NCBI GenBank assembly: GCA_947632015.1
Contig: CANRNP010000001.1
Coordinates: 39,046-103,045, forward strand
Direction: 5' to 3'
DNA: 64,000 nt
From: an uncultured Clostridia bacterium
GTDB taxonomy: Bacteria; Bacillota; Clostridia; Christensenellales; Borkfalkiaceae
Positions 8,641-17,065 of this stretch are shown piece after piece. The position numbers and the translations under genes were made by a program. Positions within the stretch are counted from its first letter, which is position 1; each line of letters begins with the position of its first letter. The notes under the pieces are model-generated. The model did not search any database and was not told the origin of the DNA. It worked only from the letters and a program-made list of their open reading frames with translations.

Positions 8641-8668
8641 TTGACAAAAATTTTTCCCCGATTATAAT
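8641..8668 (+). promoter_or_regulatory. Promoter of the sigma factor gene
   Basis: A perfect TTGACA and a perfect TATAAT are separated by 16 bases, 54 bases before the AUG of the sigma gene. This is a strong housekeeping promoter, so the operon may be transcribed constitutively and not only by its own sigma. Confidence 0.8.
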
Positions 8669-8722
8669 TTTCGGTGAGTAAAATGCCCTTCCCGTCCGTT
8701 TTATCAGTGTAGGAGGTATAAG

Positions 8723-9277
8723 ATGACAGACGACGGTGCAAGTAGCTACCACCGCTATCTGCAAGGAGACCCCCATGCCCTCGAAGAGTTGGTGCGTACA
8801 TACAGCGACGGGCTCACCCGTTACGCCTATCTCTACGTGCGCGATTTTGCGACCGCCGAGGACATCATGGAGGAGTCCTTTGCCGCGCTCATTTTGAAGC
8901 GGAAACAGCTCCCCGATATTCTGCGCTTTAAGGCGTATCTTTACAAGACCGCAAGAAACAAGTGCATCGACTTTCTGCGCTCCAAAAAGCGGAAAGAGCT
9001 CCCCCTTTCGGACTATGCGGACGCCCTCTTCTCTGAGGAAGCAGAGCTGTCGGCGCAAAAGCGCATGCGGGACGAGAAGGTGTTCGGGTGCCTCGGAAAG
9101 TTACCGAAAGACTACCGCGACGTGCTCTACTTCGCCTATTTCGACGGCTACAAGATCGCCGAGATCTGCCGCATGACGGGGAGAAGCCGCAAAAAGGTGT
9201 ATAATCTCCTCGCGAGGGCGAAGATCGCCCTCAAAGAAATTCTCTTAAAGGAAGGTATCGGCTATGACGACCTATGA
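8723..9277 (+). CDS. ECF-like RNA polymerase sigma factor
   Basis: This 184-residue sigma-70 family protein has only regions 2 and 4. Region 2 (about residues 20-90) has YLYVRDFATAEDIMEESF and FKAYLYKTARNKCIDFLR. Region 4 (about 120-175) has LGKLPKDYRDVLYFAYFDGYKIAEI with the helix-turn-helix MTGRSRKKVYNLLARAK. The AUG follows GGAGGTATAAG. Its end overlaps the next gene by 14 bases. That coupling to a membrane protein is the usual layout for a sigma with its anti-sigma or sensor. The target promoters are unknown. Confidence 0.92.
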   Translation: MTDDGASSYHRYLQGDPHALEELVRTYSDGLTRYAYLYVRDFATAEDIMEESFAALILKRKQLPDILRFKAYLYKTARNKCIDFLRSKKRKELPLSDYADALFSEEAELSAQKRMRDEKVFGCLGKLPKDYRDVLYFAYFDGYKIAEICRMTGRSRKKVYNLLARAKIALKEILLKEGIGYDDL

Positions 9278-11219
9278 CAATTACGACAGACGGGTAAATA
9301 AAATTCTCGAAAAGGCGGAGGCGGAGAAAAAACGGCGGAAAAAGCGCAGGATCGTGCGCCTCTCCCTGCTCTCCTCTGCGGCGGCGCTCCTTTTGGCGTT
9401 CAATTTGACCCTCTTCGTCCCCTACACCGTCGGCGGGTACGATATTTCCGCCTATGCGGGAAGCGAATACTACGCCCTCATGGATGAGATCGGCTCCCTC
9501 AACTGCACCCGCGCACACAAAACCAACAACTTCAAGGCGTGGGGGCTCGACGCGCCCTTCCTCGCGGGTGCCATAGATCCGGCGGGGGAAGAAACGCCCC
9601 CCGGCATGAGCGGGACCACGGGCGACCAGAACTACGAGGAAGTGACGAACAACCAGGTGGAGGGCGTTGTGGAGGGCGACCTCTTGAAGCGGAGCGACAA
9701 GTACCTCTACTATCTGAGTTACTCCGAAGCGATCCATCATGCAGGCGAAGTCATCGTGGACGAAAACGGAGAACCCATTCCCGACGAAAACGGCAACAAG
9801 CAACTGACTCCCTCCTACACTTCGCCCGCAAAGCTCATCCTCAATATTTACACCGTTTCGGGCGAAAAAGTGAATACGTATGAGATTTTGGGTGAGAACA
9901 CTTTCTCCTACGACGGCTACGGCGAGCGGCGGGAGATGTATTTGACCGAGGACTGCACCAAAATACTCATCCTCGTGCCCTACTTCGACAATGCGGCGAA
10001 GGCGCTCTTTACCCGCATTCTCGGAATCGACGTTTCCGACCCCTCCGCGCCCTATGAATTTGCGAGAAGCGCGGTGTCGGGCGATTACGTCTCTTCCCGC
10101 CTTGTGGGGAATACGCTTCTGCTCGTCAGCAACTTTTCGGTGATAAGAAACCCCGACTTCGCCGAAGAGAAGCAATATCTGCCCGCGGCGGACGGCGAAG
10201 TTCTGCCCATGGAGAACATCGTTCTGCCCGAAAACCCGAAAAACGCGCGCTATACCGTGCTCTCCTCCTTTGCGGCGGACGCCCTGACGCTCGGCACGAG
10301 CCGCGCCTACTTTGACTTTTCGGACGAGGTGTACGTCTCGGCGGAAAATATCTTCACCACGCGGGAGAAAGTCGTGCGCAACCAAAACGGCAATGCCGAC
10401 GTACTGCCCGATATACCCCCCTATACCGAGATCGCCTGCACTTCCTACGACGGCATGAGCCTTACCTATCGCGGCGAGGTGTCGGCGGTTGGCACGATCG
10501 TCGATCAATATTCCCTCGACGAGCATGAAGGGGTCCTGCGCGTGTTCACGACGGGCGCGAACGGCGCCACGGGGCGCGCCGCCTGCAACCTCTACTGCTT
10601 CGACCTTTCGACCTTTGAGCAAATTGCCGCCGTGGAGAACTTTGCGCCCGATGGCGAGAGCGTGAAATCGGTGCGCTTCGACGGAAATACCGCCTACGTC
10701 TGCACGGCGGAAGTCACCTACAACAACTATGTCGTCGCGATCGACGACCCCGTATTCGAGTTCGACCTGAGCGACTATCGCAACATCACTTACAAGGACA
10801 CGGGGACGATTCCGGGGTATTCGATGAGCCTTGTCAAGTTTTACGGCGGGACGCTGCTCGGCATCGGCTACGGGGACGGATTTGACGAGCTCAAAATCGA
10901 AGTTTATGCCTCGGACGAAGAAAAAGTCACCCCGCTTTGCGAATTCAAGCTGTTTGCGCGGTTTTCCTCCGAGTTCAAGGCGTACTTCATCGACGCGGAA
11001 CGCGGGCTCGTGGGTTTGCAAGTGGGCGCGGACAGCACGCACAAGAGCGGGTATCTCTTGCTACGGTTCGACGGCTACCACCTCGTGGAGCTTATGACGA
11101 TGGAAGATGTCGGCATATATCCCGACGCCGCCCGCGCCTGCTTTGTAGGCGGCACGTTGTACATTTTCGGCAACGCGAACAACGGCGAGTGCATTTTGAA
11201 GATGGTAGAGGTGGGGTGA
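9264..11219 (+). CDS. Membrane-anchored beta-propeller protein, candidate anti-sigma/sensor
   Basis: The 651-residue protein has a highly charged cytoplasmic N-terminus (residues 1-31, rich in Lys/Arg/Glu), one membrane helix (about 33-53) and a large extracytoplasmic part. The outer part resembles the secreted beta-propeller family (Pfam Beta_propel type), with repeated blades of the form L.VVS..G/LY.... It begins 14 bases inside the sigma gene, so the two are coupled. The topology is what one expects of an anti-sigma factor with an outer sensor, but no known anti-sigma domain can be named. Alternatively it is simply a regulated surface protein. A bidirectional terminator follows. Confidence 0.75.
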   Translation: MTTYDNYDRRVNKILEKAEAEKKRRKKRRIVRLSLLSSAAALLLAFNLTLFVPYTVGGYDISAYAGSEYYALMDEIGSLNCTRAHKTNNFKAWGLDAPFLAGAIDPAGEETPPGMSGTTGDQNYEEVTNNQVEGVVEGDLLKRSDKYLYYLSYSEAIHHAGEVIVDENGEPIPDENGNKQLTPSYTSPAKLILNIYTVSGEKVNTYEILGENTFSYDGYGERREMYLTEDCTKILILVPYFDNAAKALFTRILGIDVSDPSAPYEFARSAVSGDYVSSRLVGNTLLLVSNFSVIRNPDFAEEKQYLPAADGEVLPMENIVLPENPKNARYTVLSSFAADALTLGTSRAYFDFSDEVYVSAENIFTTREKVVRNQNGNADVLPDIPPYTEIACTSYDGMSLTYRGEVSAVGTIVDQYSLDEHEGVLRVFTTGANGATGRAACNLYCFDLSTFEQIAAVENFAPDGESVKSVRFDGNTAYVCTAEVTYNNYVVAIDDPVFEFDLSDYRNITYKDTGTIPGYSMSLVKFYGGTLLGIGYGDGFDELKIEVYASDEEKVTPLCEFKLFARFSSEFKAYFIDAERGLVGLQVGADSTHKSGYLLLRFDGYHLVELMTMEDVGIYPDAARACFVGGTLYIFGNANNGECILKMVEVG

Positions 11220-11235
11220 AAAACCGTATCGGCTC

Positions 11236-11272
11236 AAAAACAGTCTTTGGTGATTCACCAAAGACTGTTTTT
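11236..11272. terminator. Bidirectional terminator
   Basis: An 18-bp perfect stem (AAAAACAGTCTTTGGTGA, 11236-11253 with 11255-11272) has A and T runs at its base. It sits between the convergent propeller and methyltransferase genes. Confidence 0.9.
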
Positions 11273-11285
11273 GTATCATCTGTAT

Positions 11286-12500
11286 TTATTTCAAACTTTT
11301 CTGTCCAAAAACTAAATATTCATAAAGTTGCTTATTGCAATTTCGTTTCCGGACAACTCGGCAGTCCACATTAGTAAACCCTATTATACTCATCATATCA
11401 ATAAATATTTTTTCGGACGAAACCGTAACCCCGTAAAAGTTCGAATTCCCGATAATATAGAACACTTTCCCCCCATCCGCAAGCCCGGCGTAGACAGAAG
11501 CCAAATGGCGATACATATCTTCAAAATACCTTAAAACATAATTTGCCATCAGACCCGCAGACTTATTTTCCGCGATCGATATTTTTTTTGCAATATCATA
11601 GACATATTGAGGAAGAGAATTATTGCTTTCCCATGTCCCTAATAAACTTGTAGCTTTACCCCACGTCCCACCGATCGCTTTCCAGTCAAGGTCAGACGCT
11701 TGTTCGGAGCTTTCAAGAAAATCCATCCAGTACATATAAGGGCGTAATTCGCGTATGTATGATATTCTGTTTGGATACGGCGGTGAGGTAATTACGGTAT
11801 CGTACTTGCCGATATACCTGAGCGGAACAGACCTCGAATCGTGCAATATTACCTCCGAGGTAACACATGGTTGCGATAAAGCGCTTTTTGCAACAATTTC
11901 GCAAACAGAAAAAACTATCTTTTTTGCCGCTCCAAGCGAAAAGGTGTCCTCTTCTTTATTTTTGAAAGAGGTAGACACATGGTTAAAAGTAGCGTTGGAA
12001 AGTTCAATTATGATTCGGCAAAAAGCAACTCCGAACAGTTGAGCCACCGCGCTGTCCTTTATCGTCTTGCTTGCATATTTCAGCCGTGCCAAAAATTCGG
12101 CTTGCGGGGGATTCCACCATCGGGACAAATGATATATCGGAGGAAATTCAGCCGGAGGATAGTCCTCGAAGTTTTTTATCAGACTATTTACAAAAGAAAG
12201 AAATTTCTCGACTTTATCTAATGGGTATATATCTAATTTGGCATTCCCCAACCATACTAAAAAAGGATTGATTTCAAATGCAAAAGACGGAATTCCTTTG
12301 TTTGCACACACCAGCCCCGTCGTCGCCGTTCCCGAAAAAGGATCCATGACACAAAGGGGCGAATAATCAAGCCCCGAAAGTATTTCCTCAACTAATTGAA
12401 CAGAATATGCCGGGGTAAGTCTCAACCATCCGTGTCTGCTTAATGAAGAATTATATTTATAAGTATATTGTACGTTTTGCGTTATGGTTGCTTGACGCAT
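11286..12500 (-). CDS. DNA methyltransferase of a type II restriction-modification system
   Basis: A 404-residue amino-methyltransferase. The SAM-binding motif DPFSGTATTG lies near residues 53-62, and the catalytic motif TSPPY lies near residue 240, followed by PNRISYIRELRPYMYW. SPPY marks an enzyme that methylates N4 of cytosine or N6 of adenine. Motif I before motif IV with a long insert suggests an alpha-like order. Its AUG directly follows the TAA of the endonuclease frame (TAAATG), so the two are one unit. The DNA is clearly A/T-richer than its neighbours, which fits recent acquisition. The recognition site cannot be deduced. Confidence 0.88.
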   Translation of the reverse strand: MRQATITQNVQYTYKYNSSLSRHGWLRLTPAYSVQLVEEILSGLDYSPLCVMDPFSGTATTGLVCANKGIPSFAFEINPFLVWLGNAKLDIYPLDKVEKFLSFVNSLIKNFEDYPPAEFPPIYHLSRWWNPPQAEFLARLKYASKTIKDSAVAQLFGVAFCRIIIELSNATFNHVSTSFKNKEEDTFSLGAAKKIVFSVCEIVAKSALSQPCVTSEVILHDSRSVPLRYIGKYDTVITSPPYPNRISYIRELRPYMYWMDFLESSEQASDLDWKAIGGTWGKATSLLGTWESNNSLPQYVYDIAKKISIAENKSAGLMANYVLRYFEDMYRHLASVYAGLADGGKVFYIIGNSNFYGVTVSSEKIFIDMMSIIGFTNVDCRVVRKRNCNKQLYEYLVFGQKSLK

Positions 12501-13306
12501 TTATTCTATCCTCATCAACTGTTCAAGAACATTCAGAATTTTACTCTTGAAATATTCTTGATTGCTATTCATAAACTCGACAAAATCAAAGCCAATCACT
12601 TGCTTGAAAAAACTAAAAGTAGAAACAAAAGGAGAACCGTCAATAAACCCCTGCAAAATAGCCCACTTTGCAGTGTTATACCGTGTCACAATATCGTCGT
12701 CGATCTGAGACGAGATAACCATTAAGCAGGGGATATAGCCGTTCGTATAAGCGTTTGCCGCGTTGGCAATATCCGCATTTGGCGTTTGGAATCTTTGCTT
12801 TTATAGCCCTGACGAACCTCAAAAACAATGCCGTTCATCGCTTCGCGAATGGGCGAAGCCAACTTCAAATTGTCCGCCACCCGTAACATCCATTCGGTAC
12901 AGCGTGCTTTAACTTCGCGGTCTGAAATTTTGGCGAGTATGATTCTCCCATCAAGGGAAAGCGTACGTTCGTTCCCACCGGGACCCGCCACTTTATATGA
13001 CCATGTAACATCTTCGGCTTTATGCCCTAAATAATCTATAAAAACGGCCCTGACAAGCCTCTCACAGCCTATGCCGATTTGCCGATAGACGCTCGTAATA
13101 CCACCAGCGGCTTTATGGGCAGAATACATAAGCGGATTATCCAACCCAAGCCATGTGTAGAACGCATCGGCGCCATACAATTTTTGAAACTCCGCAAAGG
13201 AAAAGCCTCCGTTTCTTCCATGTCCGAACTTTGGCGCATAAGTTGCGCATTCGTTTATAGGATCGGTCAAAATACTTCTATAGCGTAAGTTCTGTTCGTT
13301 TGTCAT
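12501..13306 (-). pseudogene. Type II restriction endonuclease, frameshifted
   Basis: Two frames (codons from 13306 down to about 12780, then down to 12501) join into one 268-residue protein if one A is added (minus strand) in the three-base run at 12778-12780. The join then reads KRQNADIANAANAYTNGY, a natural continuation. The likely nuclease core is GIVFEVRQGYKSKDSKR, with acidic and lysine residues as in PD-(D/E)XK enzymes. AAGGAG precedes the AUG at 13306. The gene lies immediately upstream of the methyltransferase, which supports the endonuclease call. As read, translation would end about 70 residues early in the wrong frame. It is a pseudogene, a phase-variable gene or an assembly error. 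Confidence 0.75.
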
Positions 13307-13353
13307 TGCTTTCTCCTTCGTTTTTACCCGTGATGAAATATATACCCGTAACT

Positions 13354-13382
13354 ATTTTATCATAAGTGCATTGATTTTTCAA
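13354..13382 (-). promoter_or_regulatory. Promoter of the restriction-modification cassette
   Basis: On the minus strand TTGAAA and TAAAAT are 17 bases apart, about 45 bases before the endonuclease AUG. Confidence 0.7.
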
Positions 13383-13471
13383 ATATAAAACATGGAAAAA
13401 AACAAACTTTATTCTGCTTTGTTTTTTATAGCAAAGCAAGTTTTCGTTTATATTTCGGATAAACCCATCGA

Positions 13472-13499
13472 AAAAACCTCCCGAAAACGGGAGGTTTTT
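13472..13499 (-). terminator. Terminator of rplU-rpmA
   Basis: A 12-bp stem (AAAAACCTCCCG on the minus strand) with a four-base loop is followed by a T-run, just past the rpmA stop. Confidence 0.9.
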
Positions 13500-13501
13500 G
13501 T

Positions 13502-13783
13502 TTACGCTTCTTGTACTTCTTCGATGACTGCCTGCTTCTTGTCTCTGCCCAAACGCTTGAAACGGACAACGCCGTCCTTCAACGCAAACAGGGTATCGTC
13601 GCCGCCGATTCCGACGTTCTCACCGGGATGGATTTTCGTGCCGCGCTGGCGGACGATGATGGTCCCCGCATGGACGAGCTGTCCGTCCTGCCGCTTCACG
13701 CCGAGACGCTTCGCGTTACTGTCTCTGCCGTTGTGCGAAGAACCGGTACCCTTTTTATGAGCGAACAATGCAATAAAAAACAT
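13502..13783 (-). CDS. rpmA: Ribosomal protein bL27
   Basis: A 93-residue large-subunit protein whose N-terminal tail reaches the peptidyl-transferase centre. The core [22 protein letters not shown] is unmistakable. The protein starts [12 protein letters not shown], so it keeps a short extension ending in FA before HKKG, as in Firmicutes where the protease Prp removes it. The usual intervening prp gene is absent: only 53 bases separate rplU and rpmA. AAGGAG lies nine to ten bases before the AUG. It ends in a clear terminator. Confidence 0.97.
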   Translation of the reverse strand: MFFIALFAHKKGTGSSHNGRDSNAKRLGVKRQDGQLVHAGTIIVRQRGTKIHPGENVGIGGDDTLFALKDGVVRFKRLGRDKKQAVIEEVQEA

Positions 13784-13836
13784 TTTTCTTTCTCCTTATT
13801 TCAAAATTTTTCGGGCAAACGCCCCCTTGCGGCAGA

Positions 13837-14142
13837 TCAGAGCGTGATGCTCTCGATCTTGACCTGCGTGAACGGTTGACGGTGACCTTGCTTTTTGCGC
13901 TCGTTCTTCTTCGACTTGTACTTAAAGACGATGATCTTTCTGAACTTATCCTGCGCTTCGACTTTTGCGGTGACTTTGGCGCCCTCGGCTTCCTTGCCGA
14001 CCTTCACGCCGTCGTCTCCGCCCACCATGAGCACGTTGAAAGTGACGGTATCGCCCACGTTCGCTTTGAGCTTTTCCACTCTCACAACGTCGCCCTCGGA
14101 AACTTTATACTGTTTCCCGCCGTTTTCGATGATCGCGTACAT
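13837..14142 (-). CDS. rplU: Ribosomal protein bL21
   Basis: A 101-residue 23S rRNA-binding protein. It starts [14 protein letters not shown] and ends with the RNA-binding loop [15 protein letters not shown] and VKIESI. The AUG is preceded by AAGGAGGTACAG. It is first in an rplU-rpmA operon with its own promoter (14235-14263) and a leader of about 85 bases. No gene lies between it and rpmA. Confidence 0.97.
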   Translation of the reverse strand: MYAIIENGGKQYKVSEGDVVRVEKLKANVGDTVTFNVLMVGGDDGVKVGKEAEGAKVTAKVEAQDKFRKIIVFKYKSKKNERKKQGHRQPFTQVKIESITL

Positions 14143-14230
14143 TTGATCTGTACCTCCTTATAGGTCTCGCAAGGCAACTTAGGCGGTCCCCTTTTGCAGA
14201 ACGCTTTGTGCCCGTCCTTAGCGGCTCATT
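14143..14230 (-). ncRNA. Possible L21 leader (5' UTR of rplU)
   Basis: About 85 transcribed bases precede rplU, which is long for this genome. They contain pairing segments such as GCCGCTAAGG, GGCACAAAGC and GCCTTGCGAGACC. Firmicutes rplU genes often carry the L21 leader, an autoregulatory RNA. Here position and length fit, but the motif cannot be confirmed by eye. Confidence 0.35.
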
Positions 14231-14234
14231 TCCA

Positions 14235-14263
14235 AATTTAACATAGCCGAAAGGAAAAGTCAA
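14235..14263 (-). promoter_or_regulatory. Promoter of rplU-rpmA
   Basis: On the minus strand TTGACT and TAAATT are 17 bases apart. The start site is about 85 bases before the rplU AUG. Confidence 0.6.
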
Positions 14264-14320
14264 GCAGTTTTGCATAGGAATTGCGAAATTTCTCAAACTG
14301 CGGGTAAAAGGAGATATATT

Positions 14321-14764
14321 ATGACGTTGAAAAAAAGCGAAGAGATCCTTTCCGAAGTGCACCGCAACTGCCAGCTCGCCCTTCAATCCATTTCGGACAT
14401 CCTGCCCGAAGCGGAGGACACCGACGTCCGCGAAGAGCTTTTACGCCAGCACGACGAATACGAGCATATGTGCGGCAGAGCGGCGATCCTCGCAAAAGAT
14501 AAGAATATCGAACTCAAAGACCCCGGTCCCATCAAAAAGGCGATGATGTGGAGTAGCATCAAGATGAGCACGATGGCAGACAATTCCCGCGCGCATATCT
14601 CGGAGATGATGACGCAGGGCACCGTGATGGGCATTACCGCCATTAAATCGAGCCTTGCCGATATGAGCGACGAGGAAGAGGACGAAGATATCCGCAAACT
14701 CGCCGAAGATACCCTCCAAATGGAAGAACGCTTCGAAGAGATCTGGAAAAATATGATCAGATAA
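14321..14764 (+). CDS. Small all-helical protein of unknown function
   Basis: A 147-residue, Met- and Glu-rich protein predicted to be a helical bundle (MTLKKSEEILSEVHRNCQLAL start, acidic MSDEEEDEDI near residue 125). Its length and pattern resemble DUF2383- or ferritin-like four-helix proteins, but the metal ligands of ferritin are not evident. AAAAGGAG precedes the AUG, so the start at 14321 is preferred over an upstream in-frame codon. It is divergent from rplU and followed by a repeat-filled gap. No function is assigned. Confidence 0.7.
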   Translation: MTLKKSEEILSEVHRNCQLALQSISDILPEAEDTDVREELLRQHDEYEHMCGRAAILAKDKNIELKDPGPIKKAMMWSSIKMSTMADNSRAHISEMMTQGTVMGITAIKSSLADMSDEEEDEDIRKLAEDTLQMEERFEEIWKNMIR

Positions 14765-15346
14765 TTTCGCGAAAAATCTTGCTTCGCAATCTTTTCCGCG
14801 AGGAAACGCGCCTTTACGGTTTAACCCGCGCGTCCTCTTGTTCGTTTCATCGGACAAGAAGCCGCAGGTATGCGGCAAATTGTGTCGCCCTACTTCGCCT
14901 GCGGCTCGTGCCGTGCTTAGAGAAACAGAACAGCGCGCGGGGCGGCAGAAATGAATTCTGCCTAAGGCAAGAGATCGAATTTCGCGAAAAATCTTGCTTC
15001 GCAATCTTTTTTGGGATCATTTTGGAAAGGCTGTACGAGGAGCATAGCTCCGAAGTAGCAGACAAGCATTCTAATCCGTCACCCTGCCACGCCCGCACGT
15101 TCTATGTTGCCGAAGGGCGGCACGAGGAGCAAAGCGACGAAGTAGCGAAGTCGAAGGGTCGCCGCAGTCTTAACGCTAAGGCGATGTTTCGACACGCCAC
15201 TTCGTGGCGGCTCAACATGACGTGATAAAAAATGGGCTCGTGCCGTGCTTGGAGAAATAGAATTTCGCACGGGGCGGAATGACAAATTAAAAATACTAAG
15301 GAGATGTTTCGACTACGGCTAACGCCTTCGCTCAACATGACGTAAT
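14763..15346. repeat. Mosaic of degenerate dispersed repeats in a gene-free gap
   Basis: This stretch between 14764 and 15454 has no credible gene. It is made of paired units. Unit A is an exact 33-base direct repeat at 14763-14795 and 14978-15010. Unit B (GCTCGTGCCGTGCTT...) is at about 14904-14953 and 15236-15284. Unit C (GATGTTTCGAC...CTCAACATGACGT) is at 15176-15224 and 15296-15346. Unit D (GAGGAGCA..GC..CGAAGTAGC) is at 15036-15061 and 15122-15147. Spacing is irregular, so it is not a CRISPR array. The copies look like decayed dispersed elements. Confidence 0.8.
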
Positions 15347-15394
15347 TAGAAAGGCGATGTTACTTCACCTGCGGAAAGGACGGAGCCGGAAATC

Positions 15395-15428
15395 GGCGCC
15401 GCCGAGGGCTAATGCCCTCGGCGGCGCC
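15395..15428. terminator. Perfect GC-rich hairpin downstream of thrC
   Basis: A 15-bp perfect stem (GGCGCCGCCGAGGGC, 15395-15409 with 15414-15428) lies 26 bases past the thrC stop. T-runs are poor, so termination is likely but not certain. Confidence 0.6.
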
Positions 15429-15453
15429 TGTAAAATTTTGCCCTTATCCGCGA

Positions 15454-16944
15454 TTACGCAAAATTCAATACTTCTTCGAAAATTTTATCGGGAGCGACCA
15501 CCGCTTTGAAGCGCGGCGGCTTGTAACGCAACTCCTTCAAACTTTCGGGGACCTTCATCGCCGTGATGAGATGGATGCGCTTGATCCCCTTGAAACTGTC
15601 CTTCACGTCGTTGCCCGTAAGCGCATAATACACCGCCTGCGGGAATTTATAGGGGCTCGCCGTACTCACCACCACCATCGGGCGCTGTTCGGCGTTCACG
15701 TCCTCCGCCCGCTTCCTGCAATAGGTGCGCGCAACGTGCATGGCGACCCCCGTGTGGGGATCGAGCGGGTAGCTGAACTCCTCGAAAAATTCGTATGTGC
15801 ATTCCACCGTCTCTTCTTCGTTCGCAAAACCCGCAAAGAAGGATTCCTGCATCTTTTTCAGCTCCTCGGCGCGGACGGTATAACGCCCCGCGGAGCCAAG
15901 CGATTTCATCCGCTCGACGGTGAGGGCGACGTCCCGCCCCGAAAGCTCGAACAGAAGCCGTTCGAGGTTGGACGAGACGAGAATATCCATCGACGGGGAC
16001 ATGGTGCGGAAGAGCGGACGCTTTTTATCGTACGTCCCTTTTTTGAAGAAATCGGTGAGTACGTTGTTGCGGTTGGAAGCGCACACGAGGGTCCCGACGG
16101 GCAATCCCATTTTTTCGGCATAATATGCGGCGAGAATGTTGCCGAAATTCCCCGTGGGAACGGCAAAATCCACCCTGTCCCCCGGTTTTATCTGTTCGGA
16201 AGTGACCAGATCGCAATACGCCGAAAAATAATAGGCGATCTGCGGCACGAGCCGCCCGATGTTGATGCTGTTCGCCGACGAGAGCAATACTCCCTTTTCT
16301 TTGAGCTTTTCGTTGCATTCCTGCGAGCGGAAGATCTTTTTTACCGCCATCTGGCAGTCGTCGAAATTGCCCTTGACCGCCACGACGTCAACATTTTCCC
16401 CCTCCTGCGTCACCATTTGCAACTTCTGCATTTTGGAAACGCCTTCGTCGGGATAGAATACGGCGACTTTCACCCCCTTCTCCCCCGCGAATCCTTCGAG
16501 CGCCGCTTTTCCCGTATCCCCGCTCGTTGCCGTGAGGATAAGGATCTCGCTCTGGATGCCGAGCATATCGCACCCCTTCCGCAACAGATAGGGAAGAACG
16601 GAGAGCGCAATATCCTTGAACGCGCAGGTGGGACCGTGGAAAAGTTCCAGAACGAACAGACCGTCCTCGATCTTGACGAGCGGGACGGGGTCGTCTCCTT
16701 CGAACTTGCCGTAAGCGGTCTCCAACGCCTGCAAGAGCTCGCCGCGGGGATATTCGTCGAAATACTTTCCGAGAATGAAGGCGGCGCGCTCCGGATAGCT
16801 CATCGGAAGCATCGCTTCGAGCTCTTCCGCCGTAACGGAGGGAAAGACTTCGGGAACGTATAGCCCGCCCCCTTCCGCCATGCCGCGCACGATCGCTTCC
16901 GCGCCCGTAACGGCGCTCCCTCCTCTTGTGCCGATGAATTTCAT
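15454..16944 (-). CDS. thrC: Threonine synthase
   Basis: This PLP enzyme converts O-phosphohomoserine to threonine. The 496-residue length marks the long, E. coli/yeast-like class. The N-terminus reads MKFIGTRGG, the PLP lysine is Lys110 in HGPTCAFKD, the phosphate-binding loop is TSGDTGKAA, and a further cofactor contact lies in VPTGNFGN. AGGAGG precedes the AUG. It is the last gene of the minus-strand run after the P-loop gene. The other gene of aspartate-family amino-acid synthesis in the window, lysC, lies elsewhere (51.5 kb). Confidence 0.96.
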   Translation of the reverse strand: MKFIGTRGGSAVTGAEAIVRGMAEGGGLYVPEVFPSVTAEELEAMLPMSYPERAAFILGKYFDEYPRGELLQALETAYGKFEGDDPVPLVKIEDGLFVLELFHGPTCAFKDIALSVLPYLLRKGCDMLGIQSEILILTATSGDTGKAALEGFAGEKGVKVAVFYPDEGVSKMQKLQMVTQEGENVDVVAVKGNFDDCQMAVKKIFRSQECNEKLKEKGVLLSSANSINIGRLVPQIAYYFSAYCDLVTSEQIKPGDRVDFAVPTGNFGNILAAYYAEKMGLPVGTLVCASNRNNVLTDFFKKGTYDKKRPLFRTMSPSMDILVSSNLERLLFELSGRDVALTVERMKSLGSAGRYTVRAEELKKMQESFFAGFANEEETVECTYEFFEEFSYPLDPHTGVAMHVARTYCRKRAEDVNAEQRPMVVVSTASPYKFPQAVYYALTGNDVKDSFKGIKRIHLITAMKVPESLKELRYKPPRFKAVVAPDKIFEEVLNFA

Positions 16945-16987
16945 ATTGCCTCCTGAGCCTTCTGCAAACGTTTTTTACAAGCCTAAA

Positions 16988-17008
16988 CCGTCCCGCCAAG
17001 CGGGACGG
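16988..17008 (-). terminator. Hairpin after the P-loop gene
   Basis: CCGTCCCGC and its complement enclose a three-base loop. It lies between the P-loop gene stop (17066) and thrC. The following sequence on the minus strand is only partly T-rich, so attenuation rather than full termination is possible. Confidence 0.55.
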
Positions 17009-17065
17009 CTAAGATATTCCGAAATGTCGGGACGATTCGTGTAAGAGCGCCGCAAGGCGCGCCTG

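Noticed and set aside
13784-13836. A prp protease gene between rplU and rpmA
   Set aside because: The gap is 53 bases with only the rpmA ribosome site. No frame could encode Prp.
14763-15346. CRISPR-like repeats
   Set aside because: Units occur only in pairs, differ in length, and are unevenly spaced. There is no regular repeat-spacer pattern and no cas gene in the window.
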